A DNA stretch of 64,000 nt, taken from the NCBI GenBank assembly GCA_964017045.1, contig OZ024810.1, positions 4,386,504 to 4,450,503 of the forward strand. The letters run 5' to 3'. The notes under the pieces were generated by a model. It was not told the DNA's origin, did not search any database, and saw only the letters and a list, made by a program, of their open reading frames with translations. Numbering within the stretch: position 1 is the first letter of the stretch; each line of letters starts with the position of its first letter. The stretch comes from Omphiscola glabra (Eukaryota; Mollusca; Gastropoda; Lymnaeidae). Positions 1-10,357 of this stretch are shown here, one piece after another. Position numbers and translations under genes: made by a program.

Positions 1-590
1 ATGTGTCCAAGGAAACACAATAACTAAACAATAAACAAAGTCTTCAATATAACGTATAATGACTAAAGCTAATTTATTCTTTAAATATACTAAACAAAGA
101 AATATTCGATATACAATGAAATAATAGCATGCGCTATGAAGAAATACACTTTGAAGTAATATGATGATTTTCGTACATATATAATTACTAAAATGACATT
201 ATAATAGTGATTCTCAATATAGATCAACTCTGAATCATACAAGCGAAACGCTACCATACGACGAAGTGGAGTCTTGCAATACTGTCGCCCCTCTACAGCG
301 TGAATCTGTCCTATGGTCGTGATTGTTGGCGTCTCTCGTTGTCTCTCTGCACTGGTATCTGCACACATACACCGTCACGAGTTTGTGACGATTAGTTAAC
401 GACGTTAAAAGGTGGCTATTCCTCTCTATGTTGATACTGTTCTATGTTGATACTGTGGCAAGGCTGGTACAAGGTAAGTCTATGTGTCTGAGCTCTCACG
501 AGAGAAGTCTCATGTATGGGCGGTAGTGCTCAGTCAAACTACAGAATTAGATGTCCTTACTTCTACACCTCGTTCCTACCCAAACTTCTT
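1..590. other. single-copy AT-rich DNA, no gene recognised
   Basis: I see no exon-like segment, RNA gene or transposon end here. The only local repetition is a short duplication of the phrase tatgttgatactgt near 428-462. Confidence 0.5.
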
Positions 591-833
591 AGTTGGTCCA
601 AGAATGCTCTCTATCAACACATTCCTGACCCTTATCATTTCCAGTCGATTAGGAATTTCCGTCGTTAACCCAAAGTATCTATGTCCATCCTATAAGTCAC
701 CTTAACAATGGAGATCTGTCTTGTAACCCCCACCCAGTCCGTCGTGACCTATGCGTTACCCTAACAATGGAGCTCTCTCCTGTCCCGCCCCAGTAAGTCA
801 ACCAGTGACACCCCCGCCCCAATAACAGTCACC
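590..833. repeat. dispersed repeat, copy A
   Basis: The segment shares diverged but colinear sequence with 61390-61860: a shared block around 603-668 (core caacacattcctg) and a second block around 695-800 with the phrase aacaatggagctct. The second block is itself present twice here (near 705 and 763). It is an unnamed interspersed repeat; no coding capacity is visible. Confidence 0.45.
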
Positions 834-960
834 GTGTGACACCTATGGTGTGACCCCTATATTGTGACCCCTATGATGTGACCATATGGTGTGGCCCTAT
901 GGTGTGGCCCTATGATGTGGCCCTATGATGTGACCCCTATTATGTGACCCCTACTGTGTA
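834..960. repeat. degenerate minisatellite, unit about 16 bp
   Basis: About eight imperfect copies built on the phrase tatggtgtgacccc. Units differ by point changes and by loss of one or two bases. Confidence 0.75.
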
Positions 961-1054
961 ACCTTATCGTTAAAACATTGTTGAATAAATGAGAATAATG
1001 TGAGCCGCTGGAAAACTTTTTTTTTAACTTTACAATCGCCATATTTCTAAGAAA

Positions 1055-1209
1055 AGCGGTTCTCAACCTGTGGGTCACGACCCCTTTGAGGGTCGAACGA
1101 CCCTTACACTGGGGTCACCTGAGACCACAGGAAAGCACATAACGGATATTTATGAAGTTGCAGCAACTGTATTAATGAGTCGTGTCATTAGGAAGGCTGA
1201 GAACCACTT
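1055..1209 (-). mobile_element. SPIN-type hAT non-autonomous element, inverted short copy
   Basis: The copy opens with gcggttctcaacctgtgggt and closes with ggaaggctgagaaccact, which are the reverse complements of the right and left ends of the copies at 9110, 57594, 58641 and 63747. It is about 155 bp, so interior sequence is lost. The central part keeps the paired gggtcgaacgaccc motif of the family. No clean target duplication is visible. The open frame across it (1070-1600) is a by-product of the element and flanking DNA. Confidence 0.8.
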
Positions 1210-1450
1210 TTCAAACACATTATTTCTCATCAACCCACCCCCCGCCCTCTTCCAAGTCTCAGCACAACCAAAAGGCAGGTTCGTTTCGACGCGACCTTGC
1301 ACAATCTTTCCTAAGTCACCAGATGTTATGTCCGGATGTAAAATTAACGGGAACCCGACCTTTGCACAATCATTACTAAACATTCACATCACTGGATTAA
1401 CTCTTTCAATATATTTTTTTCACAATTTATCTCATGAACAACGTTTATAC

Positions 1451-1803
1451 CAGGGCTGCGGGCCACATACGGTCCGCAAGACCTTCGGAAAGGTTGGTTA
1501 TTGTGTCCCTGTAATTGCACTATTTCCTGTATGTTTATTTGCGCTATTGGCTGCATGCTGTTTCGTTCTCATCTCCTTGCAATTACAATCAATCTGTTAA
1601 AGCCGTTTAATTTTTTTTTTGTAAAATTATCTTTTAGCCATCATCTGACAATCATTATTGATTACGTTCAACCTAGAAGAATTAGTTCAACTTATTTTAT
1701 TATCATCAACTCTAGACCCCGATAAAAAAATTATGATGCGACCCACCAAAAAACTAATTAATTCCGATGCCGCTATGTGAACAAAAAGGTTTGCCCACCC
1801 CTG
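1451..1803. mobile_element. hAT-like miniature element, 353 bp
   Basis: The left end is cagggctgcgggcc and the right end is ggtttgcccacccctg, whose reverse complement begins caggggtgggcaaacc. Flanking octamers gtttatac (1443-1450) and atttatac (1804-1811) agree at 7 of 8 bases, the 8-bp duplication expected of hAT transposition. There is no transposase; the interior is AT-rich. Confidence 0.75.
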
Positions 1804-1811
1804 ATTTATAC

Positions 1812-2550
1812 TTTTCATTAGCTAACCCTGTGTCGTAACAGGTTGGGGGGAATAGGGCATTGGGGGCGGGGGTGGGAGGGAAAGAGAGAGAATGGCTGCC
1901 ACAAACCGATGCACAATCGCTACATCTTGAAACTCATCTTTCAATCCCTCGCTCACCCTCCGCTCGTCTCCCGGCCATAAATCCGCCACCACACTCGCGT
2001 GAACTCGCGATAGCCAGAGTCGCAGAACAAACGCGGTTAATGTTTGAGGGAGAACGCGAGAACAGCTGTTGCTGTCCGGTACATCATTTTAATGTGAGGG
2101 TTCCAAATGTGTTTTCAAAACGGATGGCAACAAAAAAAGCAGAGTAACTGAGCTCTGTGGGTCGGTGTAAAAAAAAAAACGGCAGAAGGAGGGGGCAGGT
2201 TGGGGTTGGGATGCAAAGGCAGATCCAGGACCCACAAAAAGTTACGAAGATTTACAGAATAATCTGACAGGTGTCCACGGCTGGTGTAACAGCAACACGT
2301 GACAAGGGAAGTGGGATTTATTTACTTATTTTTTCTAGAAAGGGTGGGGGTGGGGGGTTGGGGTGTCCATAATGCATAGTTATGTTTGGTGTCTGCGTGA
2401 TCAGGTCAGACAAGAGCACACCTAATTCACACCTAAGCCAGGGTTCAAAGAACAAATGACATGTATTAAGATCATTAACAATACGTCAAACTATAACTGA
2501 AGATGTCCGTTATAAATCCTTAGCCAAGTCACCGCCGAGAGAAAGACAAT
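1812..2550. other. single-copy DNA with short G-rich tracts
   Basis: No gene recognised. Purine-rich G tracts lie near 1843-1885 and 2343-2363. The open frame 1860-2147 has no recognisable domain. Confidence 0.45.
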
Positions 2551-2650
2551 AGCAAGAATATAGTAAGAAATGGCAAGAATATAGTAAGAAATGGCAAGAA
2601 TATAGTTAGAAATAGCAAAATATAGTAAGAAATAGCAAGAATATAGTAAA
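2551..2650. repeat. minisatellite, unit 21 bp, about 5 copies
   Basis: Tandem copies of a unit containing aagaatatagtaagaaat; the fourth unit is shortened. Confidence 0.85.
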
Positions 2651-2751
2651 CTGGGTCTTCTTGGGGGAAAAGGTCTTTTATTGTTTCACTTAGAACAAGC
2701 CACTGCGCTCTTCTTTTTAATTGAAGATTTCAAGAATATACACAACGTCTG

Positions 2752-2990
2752 CAATAAGACTTGTATGCACCAAGTCTGAACCAAGACTTGTAAAAACCAA
2801 GTCTGAACTAAGACTTGTAAACACCAAGTCTGAACTAAGACTTGTAAACACCAAGTCTGAACTAAGACTCGTAAACACCAAGTATGAACTAAGACTCGTA
2901 AACACCAAGTCTGAACTAAGACTTGCAAAAACCAAGTCTGAACTAAGACTTGTAAAAACCAAGTCTGAACTAAGACTTGTAAACATTGAA
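2752..2990. repeat. minisatellite, unit 27 bp, about 9 copies
   Basis: Units contain gtctgaactaagacttgta. Because 27 is a multiple of three, one plus and two minus frames stay open across the array (peptides of 80-97 residues with a nine-residue period). This is a repeat property and not evidence of a protein. Confidence 0.9.
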
Positions 2991-3059
2991 ATTATCAAAA
3001 TATCTCCTTCCTAAGGTGATGAAATGAAATTTGAAACTTAACAAGTTATACAAATATTG

Positions 3060-3074
3060 GGGGGGGGGGGGGGG
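3060..3074. repeat. poly-G run
   Basis: About 15 consecutive G, followed by further G-rich sequence to about 3110. Confidence 0.9.
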
Positions 3075-3134
3075 ATTTTGTATGAGAGGAAAAGATGGAA
3101 GTGGGGGGAGGTTTTTTTTTCACTGTTACCCGTC

Positions 3135-3362
3135 TAGTATTGGGTTCAATGGTACCTGTTTAATATTAGGTTCACTATTGGGTTCACTATGGGATTCACA
3201 ATTGGGTTCAATATTGGGTTCAATGGTACCTGTTTAATATTGGGGTCACTATTGGGGTCACTATTGGGTTCACTATATGGTTCACTATTGGGTTCAATGT
3301 TACCGGTTTAATATTGGGTTCACTTTTGGATTCACTATTGGGGACGCTATTGGGTTCACTGT
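3135..3362. repeat. degenerate array of attgggttcact, about 12-bp unit
   Basis: Irregular copies of attgggttcact. A longer block containing ggttcaatggtacctg recurs (3147 and 3208), so the array has a second, larger periodicity. Confidence 0.8.
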
Positions 3363-3415
3363 GATGGAGCAACAACAAAAAAGTTTCCATTAACTGATTA
3401 TCGTAAATGGGTTCG

Positions 3416-3765
3416 AGGTAAGTGTCCAAGGAATACCTCACATTTCAGGTGAGTGTCCAAGAAATACCTCACATTTCAGGTGAGTGTCCAAGGAATACCT
3501 CACATTTCAGGTGAGTGTCCAAGAAATACCTCACATTTCAGGTGAGTGTCCAAGGAATACCTCACATTTCAGGTGAGTGTCCAAGAAATACCCCATATTT
3601 ACAGGTAAGTGTCCAAGGAATACCTCACATTTCAGGTGAGTGTCCAAGAAATACCTCACATTTCATGTGAGTGTCCAAGAAATACCTCACATTTCAGGTA
3701 AGTGTCCAAGAAATACCTCACATTTACAGGTAAGTGTCCAAGAAATACCCCACATTTACAGGTGA
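3416..3765. repeat. 31-bp minisatellite carrying CAG|GTRAGT in each unit
   Basis: Eleven units of 31-32 bp. Ten contain an intact cag followed directly by gtgagt or gtaagt (cag ends at 3448, 3479, 3510, 3541, 3572, 3604, 3635, 3697, 3729, 3761); the unit at 3666 has cat instead. Each junction is preceded by a pyrimidine-leaning stretch ending cacatttcag or atttacag. On paper each is a splice acceptor abutting a donor, i.e. a zero-length-exon layout on the plus strand. Whether it is used is unknown. Confidence 0.9.
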
Positions 3766-3855
3766 GTTCCCAGATACTCGTTCACGCCAAACGCCAATGT
3801 CTAAAATGTTACGTTCGGAAAATTCACATTGAACGTACGCACCTCATATACCCTA

Positions 3856-4492
3856 CATGCATTTTATCAGTGAGGAGGTGTGTGGGTGTTACATGTATTC
3901 TATCAGTGAGGGGGTGTGTGGGTGTTACTACATGCATTTTATCAGTGAGGGGGTGTGTGGGTGTTACTACATGTATTCTATTAGTGAGGGGGTGTGTGGG
4001 TGTTACATGTATTTTATCAGTGAGGAGATGTGTGGGTGTTACATGCATTTTATCAGTGAGGGGGTGTGTGGGTGTTACTACATCTATTCTATCAGTGAGG
4101 GGGTGTGTGGGTGTTACTACATGTATTCTATCAGTGAGGGGGTGTGTGGTGTTACTACATGTATTCTATCAGTGAGGAGGTGTGTGGTGTTACTACATGT
4201 ATTCTATCAGTGAGGGGGTGTGTGGTGTTACTACATGTATTCTATCAGTGAGGAGGTGTGTGGTGTTACTACATGTATTCTATCAGTGAGGGGGGTGTGT
4301 GGGTGTTACTACATCTATTCTATCAGTGAGGAGATGTGTGGGTGTTACTACATGTATTCTATCAGTGAGGGGGTGTGAGGGTGTTACTACATCTATTCTA
4401 TCAGTGAGGAGGTTTGTGGGTGTTACTATATGTATTCTATCAGTGAGGGGGTGTGTGGGTGTTACTACATGTATTCTATCAGTGAGGAACTG
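3856..4492. repeat. minisatellite, unit 36-39 bp, about 17 copies
   Basis: Units contain attctatcagtgagggg and gtgtgtgggtgttac. Length variants come from presence or absence of a three-base step (acta/aca) and from loss of one base in the GT run at 4141-4270. Open frames across it on both strands are artefacts of the repeat. Confidence 0.92.
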
Positions 4493-4650
4493 GGTGTTAA
4501 TATAAGCGTCAACCCACCTCACCCCTCCCAGCTTAAGGTGTGCAGATCTCACCTGCCACCAATGGAAATGCCCATTAACTGTTGTCATAACCGAGTCCAG
4601 AAAATAGCCGGCCAGCCCGGCAACGGCAGGCATGCCCTGGCTATCATACA

Positions 4651-4829
4651 GTAGTAGTTTGAGATGGTGTGGACCATAATGTGGATATTGGCCGAGGTGA
4701 CGGTGGGTGAGTTGACATTGAACGGTACTGTACAGACCTGGCCGACATCCAGTGTTGCAACACGACACCGCGTTTAATTACTGCAGCCGTAATGAGGTCC
4801 CGGGCCACTAGAATGCTAACAACACTCAC
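4651..4829 (-). other. coding-like segment, possible exon or pseudogene fragment
   Basis: On the minus strand two adjoining frames have strongly RNY-type codons. One (from 4829) reads VSILVARDLITAAVIKRGVV; the other (4749 to 4651) reads QVCTVPFNVNSPTV...NIHIMVHTISNYY with mostly C-ending third positions. The two frames are offset, so if it is a gene fragment it contains a frameshift or an unrecognised splice. An in-frame stop lies just upstream of the second block. I do not recognise the family. A recursive-splice-like site lies 20 bp upstream (4853). Chance coding texture remains possible. Confidence 0.2.
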
Positions 4830-4846
4830 GTCTGCTTAATGCAAAG

Positions 4847-4876
4847 ACTTACCTGAAAAGAAATAGAAGAAAAAAA
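4847..4876 (-). promoter_or_regulatory. recursive-splice-like site (polypyrimidine-CAG|GTAAGT)
   Basis: Reading the minus strand, a pyrimidine run (complement of 4856-4872) ends in ttttcag (CAG = 4855-4853) and is followed immediately by gtaagt (4852-4847). This is the layout of a ratchet (zero-length exon) splice site known in long animal introns. No transcript evidence exists in the window. Confidence 0.25.
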
Positions 4877-6140
4877 CCATTAATACAGTCACAGGTAATC
4901 AATTTACACAAGTATGGGGGTGGGCAGGGAAGAGTTAATGAATTTCATGAATAATAATTATGTAACAAATAAACTGAGAGATATGTTATAATAGGTGAGA
5001 GGTTTTGGAAGTGAGTGTGTGTGTGTGGGGGGGGCGATGAGTGTGTGTGTTTGTGGGGGGGGGGGCGATGTTTTTGCGTAAAGGGTTTTCATCTATTCTT
5101 TCGTACATTGGACAGTGAAGTAGAGGCATGTTCCTCGGAGTCGAGACTTGGGGCATGAATCCGAGTCAACAATTTTGCCCTCCTTCTCACCACAACTACT
5201 ACCCACCCCCACAGCTACCAATCTTTTACTTCTAATTATCTATTTAGTTAATTTAGTATTTAGTTTATATTTTGAAAGCTGTGACGTCATTTTTTCCTTC
5301 TCTTTTAATCAAAATAGCGTTTTGAAAAACTGATTAATTGTATCGAGACGTTTACCTCTATATACAACCAGCCATGCATTTCACGGCAGTGTCCCACAGG
5401 CAGTCTTTTCAACCATCCCCCACGAGCTCTCTTCTCCCCTCAAAACACTCGTTCTTACGCAACAGCTGTGACGTCATAGCGCATTGCCTCACAAACTCAA
5501 AGCATGGCGCTCTGATTAACTTCTTCATCAAACAATGGCCACGCGACGCACATTTATTCAGTTGGACGGGCTTTCCCGCCAAACGAGACCAATTCTGTTT
5601 CCAGGTGACATTCATCACGTGACGGCGGCATGCAGCTCAGCCTGCGGATATGAACTTAAGATTGCTAAATAAACAGAAATTTGGGGGAACAGTTCATAGT
5701 TCTGTGTGGGCCCCCACATCGTCTTGGGCTACTCGTGTTTGTTTAACTTCTGTTCACTACAATAATGTTTGTTTCCAAGAGGAATTCAGCTTGAGGCTCG
5801 CTCGAGGGTTTTATTATTGTGAGTTTGAGCGGACATGGCCAAAACTCTGCAGGTTTTAAGTGAGCTATTGAAAACGGAATTCGGATATATTCTAAATCAG
5901 AATAAGAAATTCTAGGGTCTCAAATTATTATATATTGTGACGGTAGTTTATTTTACATGCAATGGATAACAATACAAATTAGTACTATCCGACTCCAACT
6001 TAGAATCTCCATACTCATTTTAAGAATAAGATCCAGACAAGAATTGTCTAGTCAAACACTGCGGTCAAGTTTAAGATCATTATCAACGCTTAAGAAAACT
6101 CGCTCCTTTCGTGGGCTTTAAAACCTATATCCCTCACTCA
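4870..6140. other. mostly single-copy DNA, no gene assigned
   Basis: It holds GT/G-rich tracts at about 5010-5070, two TGACGTCA palindromes (5282 and 5469, both preceded by gctg), a TCACGTGA at 5615, and short open frames 5338-5622 and 5650-5859 without recognisable motifs. The part 5340-5640 is less AT-rich than its surroundings. Confidence 0.4.
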
Positions 6141-6144
6141 GAGC

Positions 6145-6163
6145 CACACAGGTTGAGAACCCC
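6145..6163. mobile_element. fragment of SPIN-type right end
   Basis: The phrase acacaggttgagaacccct matches the last bases of the SPIN-type copies. No matching left end is visible upstream, so this is a relic or a chance match. Confidence 0.35.
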
Positions 6164-6900
6164 TAGAAAAAGAGTTGGCTCCCGGGGGTGTCCCAAAGCC
6201 CATCATATAACCGCTCATTGACGACCTCCTCTGACTGACGTCCAGGATTATTCCCATGTGATGTCCATGACCTTTCATTCGGGCGGGATCACGTTCAAGA
6301 GCCACACTTGTTCGAGGGTAGAACCTTACAACGGTCAATAGACTCGCTTCTATTAATGCAAACGAAGATGTCACAGTACAAACCTAATTTTGTTGTTAGT
6401 CGAGAAGTTAAGTGTTGTTTTTTTAAAAAACAGTTTCACAAGCCATTGGGCGACTTGAGTTTATTGTTTTTTAATGCTTAAGAACTGGGGATTGAATCAA
6501 AAATAAAGTTTGAATTGACTCCCCGACTCCTGCATGTGGTCACGCATGAAATATTCTTTCATCACACTTCCAACAATCTCTGAAGTGTGTCGGCTACTGT
6601 GCCTGGCAGACGAAACAAAAGCGGTTCGACCCACCATTAAAAGACCCGAACAATGCGCAACAGTCGGAAATATCACGTGATTGATTGGCACCGTGATGGC
6701 ATTACATGTAGATCTAGGCGTGCACCCCATCAACTCTCACCGTGTAACAATAGAACTCACCTGGACAGAGCGATACAATGGGAGCAGGGGCTTGCATACA
6801 GAAGAACCGAGTCACTAATGTCCACTCTTATTCGTATCTATTTTTTAGGTAGGAAAGGTATACATAACATATTATGTATATTTATTTATAATTATATATG
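6164..6900. other. single-copy DNA, no gene recognised
   Basis: Short open frames on both strands (6138-6374 minus, 6497-6733 minus, 6653-6973 plus) show no family features. TCACGTGA is present at 6673. Confidence 0.4.
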
Positions 6901-6960
6901 TATTTTGTTTCTTGTGCCCGACGAAGGCATTTGCCGAAACGTTTACATTTGTATTCTTTA
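6900..6960 (+). ncRNA. degenerate hammerhead-ribozyme-like core
   Basis: The order ccgacga (6918-6924), a short stem ggc-attt-gcc, then gaaac (6936-6940) follows the hammerhead layout CUGANGA - stem II - GAAA. The second core base is C instead of U, which would disable cleavage, and I could not pair convincing stems I and III. Such cores are known in Penelope-like retroelements and retrozymes. It is probably a dead relic, or chance. Confidence 0.25.
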
Positions 6961-7057
6961 TGATCATTATTAAAGCTGAACATAATTTATATTGCTTTAT
7001 TTACACAAAATGTTTGTGTCTAATTTATCTACTTGAAAGCTTTATTGCAGTCCAACA

Positions 7058-7122
7058 CTCACATTACACTCACACTACACTCACACTACACTCACACTAC
7101 ACTCACACTACACTCACAAGCG
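7058..7122. repeat. tandem repeat, unit 11 bp (tcacactacac)
   Basis: Six copies of tcacactacac, the first with one change. Confidence 0.9.
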
Positions 7123-7209
7123 GAAGGAAGGTTTCACGTAGATATGTTCATTATAGATATGTTTATACAGATATGTTCACTACTAATGTTCAACAATAGG
7201 AGCGGAGAA

Positions 7210-7400
7210 CTAACTCGGAACTGTAACATTATAGAATTGACGACTGACTAATGACCGTAACATTATAGAATTGACGACTGACTAATGACTGTAACATTAT
7301 AGAATTGACGATTGACTAATGACCGTAACATTATAGAATTGACGATTGACTAATGACCGTAACATTATAGAATTGACGATTCACTAATGAACGTAACAGC
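7210..7400. repeat. minisatellite, unit 34 bp, about 5 copies
   Basis: Units contain gtaacattatagaattgacg followed by actgactaatgac; single-base differences between copies. Confidence 0.9.
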
Positions 7401-7510
7401 ATGAGAGGGCAATGGTAGTAAATGCCCAAAATACAAAGAACGTATATCAAAGGTATGGAAGTTGTGTATATTTAGCTAGCTATTAACCTGCGAATTCGTG
7501 TGGACTAGTG

Positions 7511-7699
7511 CAGCGTTCCCCAAATGGCGGTCCGCGGGACGGTGTTGGTCCGCGGGCCTTAAGTTTCCTGTCCGGAAAATAACTAATTTTTATGATAAAA
7601 TAAAAGAAATCATAACGAATAAATCTGGCACCGATCCCTGATGCAATTTCGGACCTTGACCACCGGGGTCCGGCAAACTTTAAAGTTTGGGAAACGCTG
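7511..7699. mobile_element. hAT-like miniature element, 189 bp
   Basis: The left end is cagcgttccccaaatggcgg and the right end is aaagtttgggaaacgctg; their termini are inverted repeats (cagcgtttccc / cagcgttcccc). Internal ggtccgcgg motifs resemble those at 23358-23530 and 58960-59022. Flanks gactagtg and tactagaa share actag, consistent with an eroded 8-bp duplication. Confidence 0.7.
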
Positions 7700-7707
7700 T
7701 ACTAGAA

Positions 7708-8315
7708 ATAGGGTATATCAACGGAAAATAACATTTTGAGTGAGAACTCAAATGATCTGACATTACATTGAGTGGCCACAAAGACATCTATGAGAACCGT
7801 TTAACTATCAGACACACAGACTCACGCACGCGCATAGATCCATGGACACAAAGACACTGGCCGATGAACTATTGCCAAAATAAAAAAGTTGACGACACAC
7901 ATGGTCAAGGTTCATTCGGACACCAAAGTGGTTGATCCCATCAGGCGTCACCCGAGACGAGACATCACGTGATAATTGAATATCAAAATCGTGGCCAGAA
8001 ATTACATGTTAGCTCTCAGCGCTGGCGGCGTAACTGAGGAAGGCAGCCCAAAAAAAGAGGGGATGGTGAGGGGATGGTGGGGGGTTGGGGGAAGCAAGCG
8101 GTCAGTGCGTAAGATAAATCCAATCAAGTAAAAAGTCTAGGCGATAGAGCAAAATATTCTAATGGACTACCAGGGTTACCGTGCGCCCCCCCCCCTTTTT
8201 TTCTTTTCCCCACTTACAACACCCCCCCCCCCCAAACATGAACCTCAGCTAAAAACTTGAGAAATAATATTTATTTGGGGCCATTCTTGAATAATGTGTA
8301 CGTCTCTACAACAAC
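7708..8315. other. single-copy DNA with C and G runs
   Basis: No gene recognised. TCACGTGA at 7965; C runs at about 8187-8196 and 8221-8234. Confidence 0.45.
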
Positions 8316-8317
8316 AA

Positions 8318-8372
8318 TCCACTCATCCAATTAATCCACTCATCCAATTAATCAACTCATCTAATAATTCCA
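8318..8372. repeat. short tandem repeat, about 17-bp unit
   Basis: Three to four copies of actcatccaattaatcc, the last degenerate. Confidence 0.75.
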
Positions 8373-8384
8373 CTCATAGTATGG

Positions 8385-8398
8385 GGGGGGGGGGGGGT
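8385..8398. repeat. poly-G run
   Basis: About 14 consecutive G. Confidence 0.9.
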
Positions 8399-8517
8399 GG
8401 TGTATAGTTAGGCCGTCGATTTCGTGAAACAGGAGTAAAAAAAATTGGTGTCATAAGCTATACATGTAAATTTTTTTTTTTTACCTCGGGGCAAAACTTC
8501 ACATCATATAAGTCATA

Positions 8518-8865
8518 CAAATGTGTCTCAACATTAACAGTGTGTCCAAATGTGTCTCAACATTAACAGTGTGTCCAAATGTGTCTCAACATTAACAATG
8601 TGTCCAAATGTGTCTCAACATTACCAGTGTGTCCAAATGTGTCTCAACATTAACAGTGTGTCCAAATGTGTCTCAACATTACCAGTGTGTCCAAATGTGT
8701 CTCAACATTAACAGTGTGTCCAAATGTGTCTCAACATTATCAGTGTGTCCAAATGTGTCTCGACATTAACAGTGTGTCCAAATGTGTCTAAACTTTGACA
8801 CCGCGTCAAAATTTGTCTCAACTTCAACATTGTGTCCAAATGTTTCTCTATATTGACACTGTGTT
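8518..8865. repeat. minisatellite, unit 29 bp, about 12 copies
   Basis: Units contain aaatgtgtctcaacattaac and agtgtgtcc. Copies degrade progressively from about 8780 to the right end, where a C run (about 8875-8892) follows. Confidence 0.92.
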
Positions 8866-9109
8866 CTAATGACCGCCCCCCCCCCCCCCCCAAATGTGGT
8901 GGCGGTGTCCCGGGAATCCGCCGTTTGTAAAGTGTTTCTTAGTTTAATATTAAAGTGCATCAACTTGACGATAATTGACCTGGTCAATATCACTTTACAG
9001 TTGTAAAGTTGTAAGGATGTAGGACAAAAATATGACTAGTGGTGAAAGTGTGGGGGTGGGGGGTATGTGTTGTCTGAACTCTTTACCATAAAAATTATAG
9101 TGTCTAGGA

Positions 9110-9305
9110 CAGTGGTTCTCAACCTTCCTAATGCCGCGACCCATTAACAGAGTCCCTCAGGCTGCGGCGACCCCCAACAACTACATTCTTTTCGTTGCCA
9201 CTTCATAACTGTTAGTATATGTGTTTTCCAATGGTCTTAGGCAACCTCTGGGAAAGGGTCATTCGACCCCTTAAGGGGTTGCGATCCACAGGTTAAGAAC
9301 CGCTG
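9110..9305 (+). mobile_element. SPIN-type hAT non-autonomous element with perfect 8-bp duplication
   Basis: The 196-bp element runs from cagtggttctcaaccttcct to ggttaagaaccgctg. It is flanked by identical octamers gtctagga at 9102-9109 and 9306-9313. The interior has the family phrases ctacattcttttcgttgc and ggtcttaggcaacc and no coding capacity. Non-autonomous members depend on a hAT transposase encoded elsewhere. The perfect duplication suggests that this is among the younger insertions. Confidence 0.92.
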
Positions 9306-9415
9306 GTCTAGGACATCATTGCTAAAACCGCCAAGGTACAACATTTGTAAAGCAGTAATGTGTTTTAGCACATTAGTTAAGTGCCTGGGACATTATTAGT
9401 AAAACCGTGAAGACA

Positions 9416-9556
9416 ATAAGTAATGATGGTAAAGATGGTAAATATGGTAAAGATGATAAATTTGGCAAAGATGGTAAAGATGGAAAAGATGGTAAATATG
9501 GCAAAGATGGTAGATGATGGTAAAGATGGCAAAGATGGTAAAGATGGTGAAGACGA
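9416..9556. repeat. minisatellite of 9-bp unit (atggtaaag)
   Basis: About 15 imperfect copies. The 9-bp period keeps minus-strand frames open (LPSLPSLPS-like), an artefact. Confidence 0.88.
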
Positions 9557-10355
9557 TGTTCTTGTTTCACATAGTTTCGCCTTGACGTCATAAGCATGCA
9601 ATGGCATAGTTCCCCCCCCCCCCCACTCCCCTTCCGTAGGATTAAATCTTTCCTCCCATACATCAAACGTCTGTAATTATTGTAATAACGCACGCCCCCC
9701 CCCCTCCGCTCCAAAACTGCACCCCACCCACCCCAACCCCCCATACCTACCTCCACCTCCTCGCCGTCACGACACCTGTACAAATCTAACCACCAGCTCC
9801 GTCCACCTGGAGCAGCTCACGGTGCTGTCAAAGAGATGCTCATCCAGGCGTTTGTTTACCTGGGCCGCAACAGCCCAATATTATCAGTCAATCAGCCCCC
9901 TTCGATGTCTGTATCACGTTCTCTTATATTATTTGCACACCTCCCGTTCAAATCCATCAAAACGTTAAACGCGCGCAATGCTTATATTTGCTTTCCGCAG
10001 ATGGCGGGAGATACGTATTTTTCTATTTTTTATTCCTTCCGGTTCGTCTTTTTTTTCTTTCTCTCTCTTCCTTTACTTTTAAGCACACTCTTCTCTAATG
10101 AAAACACCACGCGCGAGCTCGATGGCTGCCAATTTCCTGAATAAATTGTGTGTCTTTGATTCTTTGAAGCCATCCACCGTCTTAAGAATTTATCCAGATC
10201 TAAAGGTATGAAGGGGAATAGGAACATGATATACCAATAAACAAGGCGGCAGTGTCAGCGAGTTAGCAGACAATGGGGGAGCTTTTCTGAGGGCTTTTCA
10301 AAACTGTGGCATGAAAGGAAGCTGACCTTCCTCAGATTTCGAGAAAAGGGGGAGT
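9557..10355. other. single-copy DNA, no gene recognised
   Basis: C runs at about 9612-9624 and 9695-9704; TGACGTCA at 9593. Frames at 9373-9783 minus and 9836-10144 plus have no recognisable domain. Confidence 0.4.
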
Positions 10356-10357
10356 CG

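Noticed and set aside
1070..1600. 176-residue open frame
   Set aside because: Its first part translates a SPIN-type element in reverse and the rest crosses another hAT-like element; no protein motif is visible.
8518..8865. CRISPR-like direct repeats (also 10358-10770, 22096-22376, 60450-60813)
   Set aside because: Units are directly adjacent with no unique spacers, there are no cas genes, and the window is eukaryotic in character.
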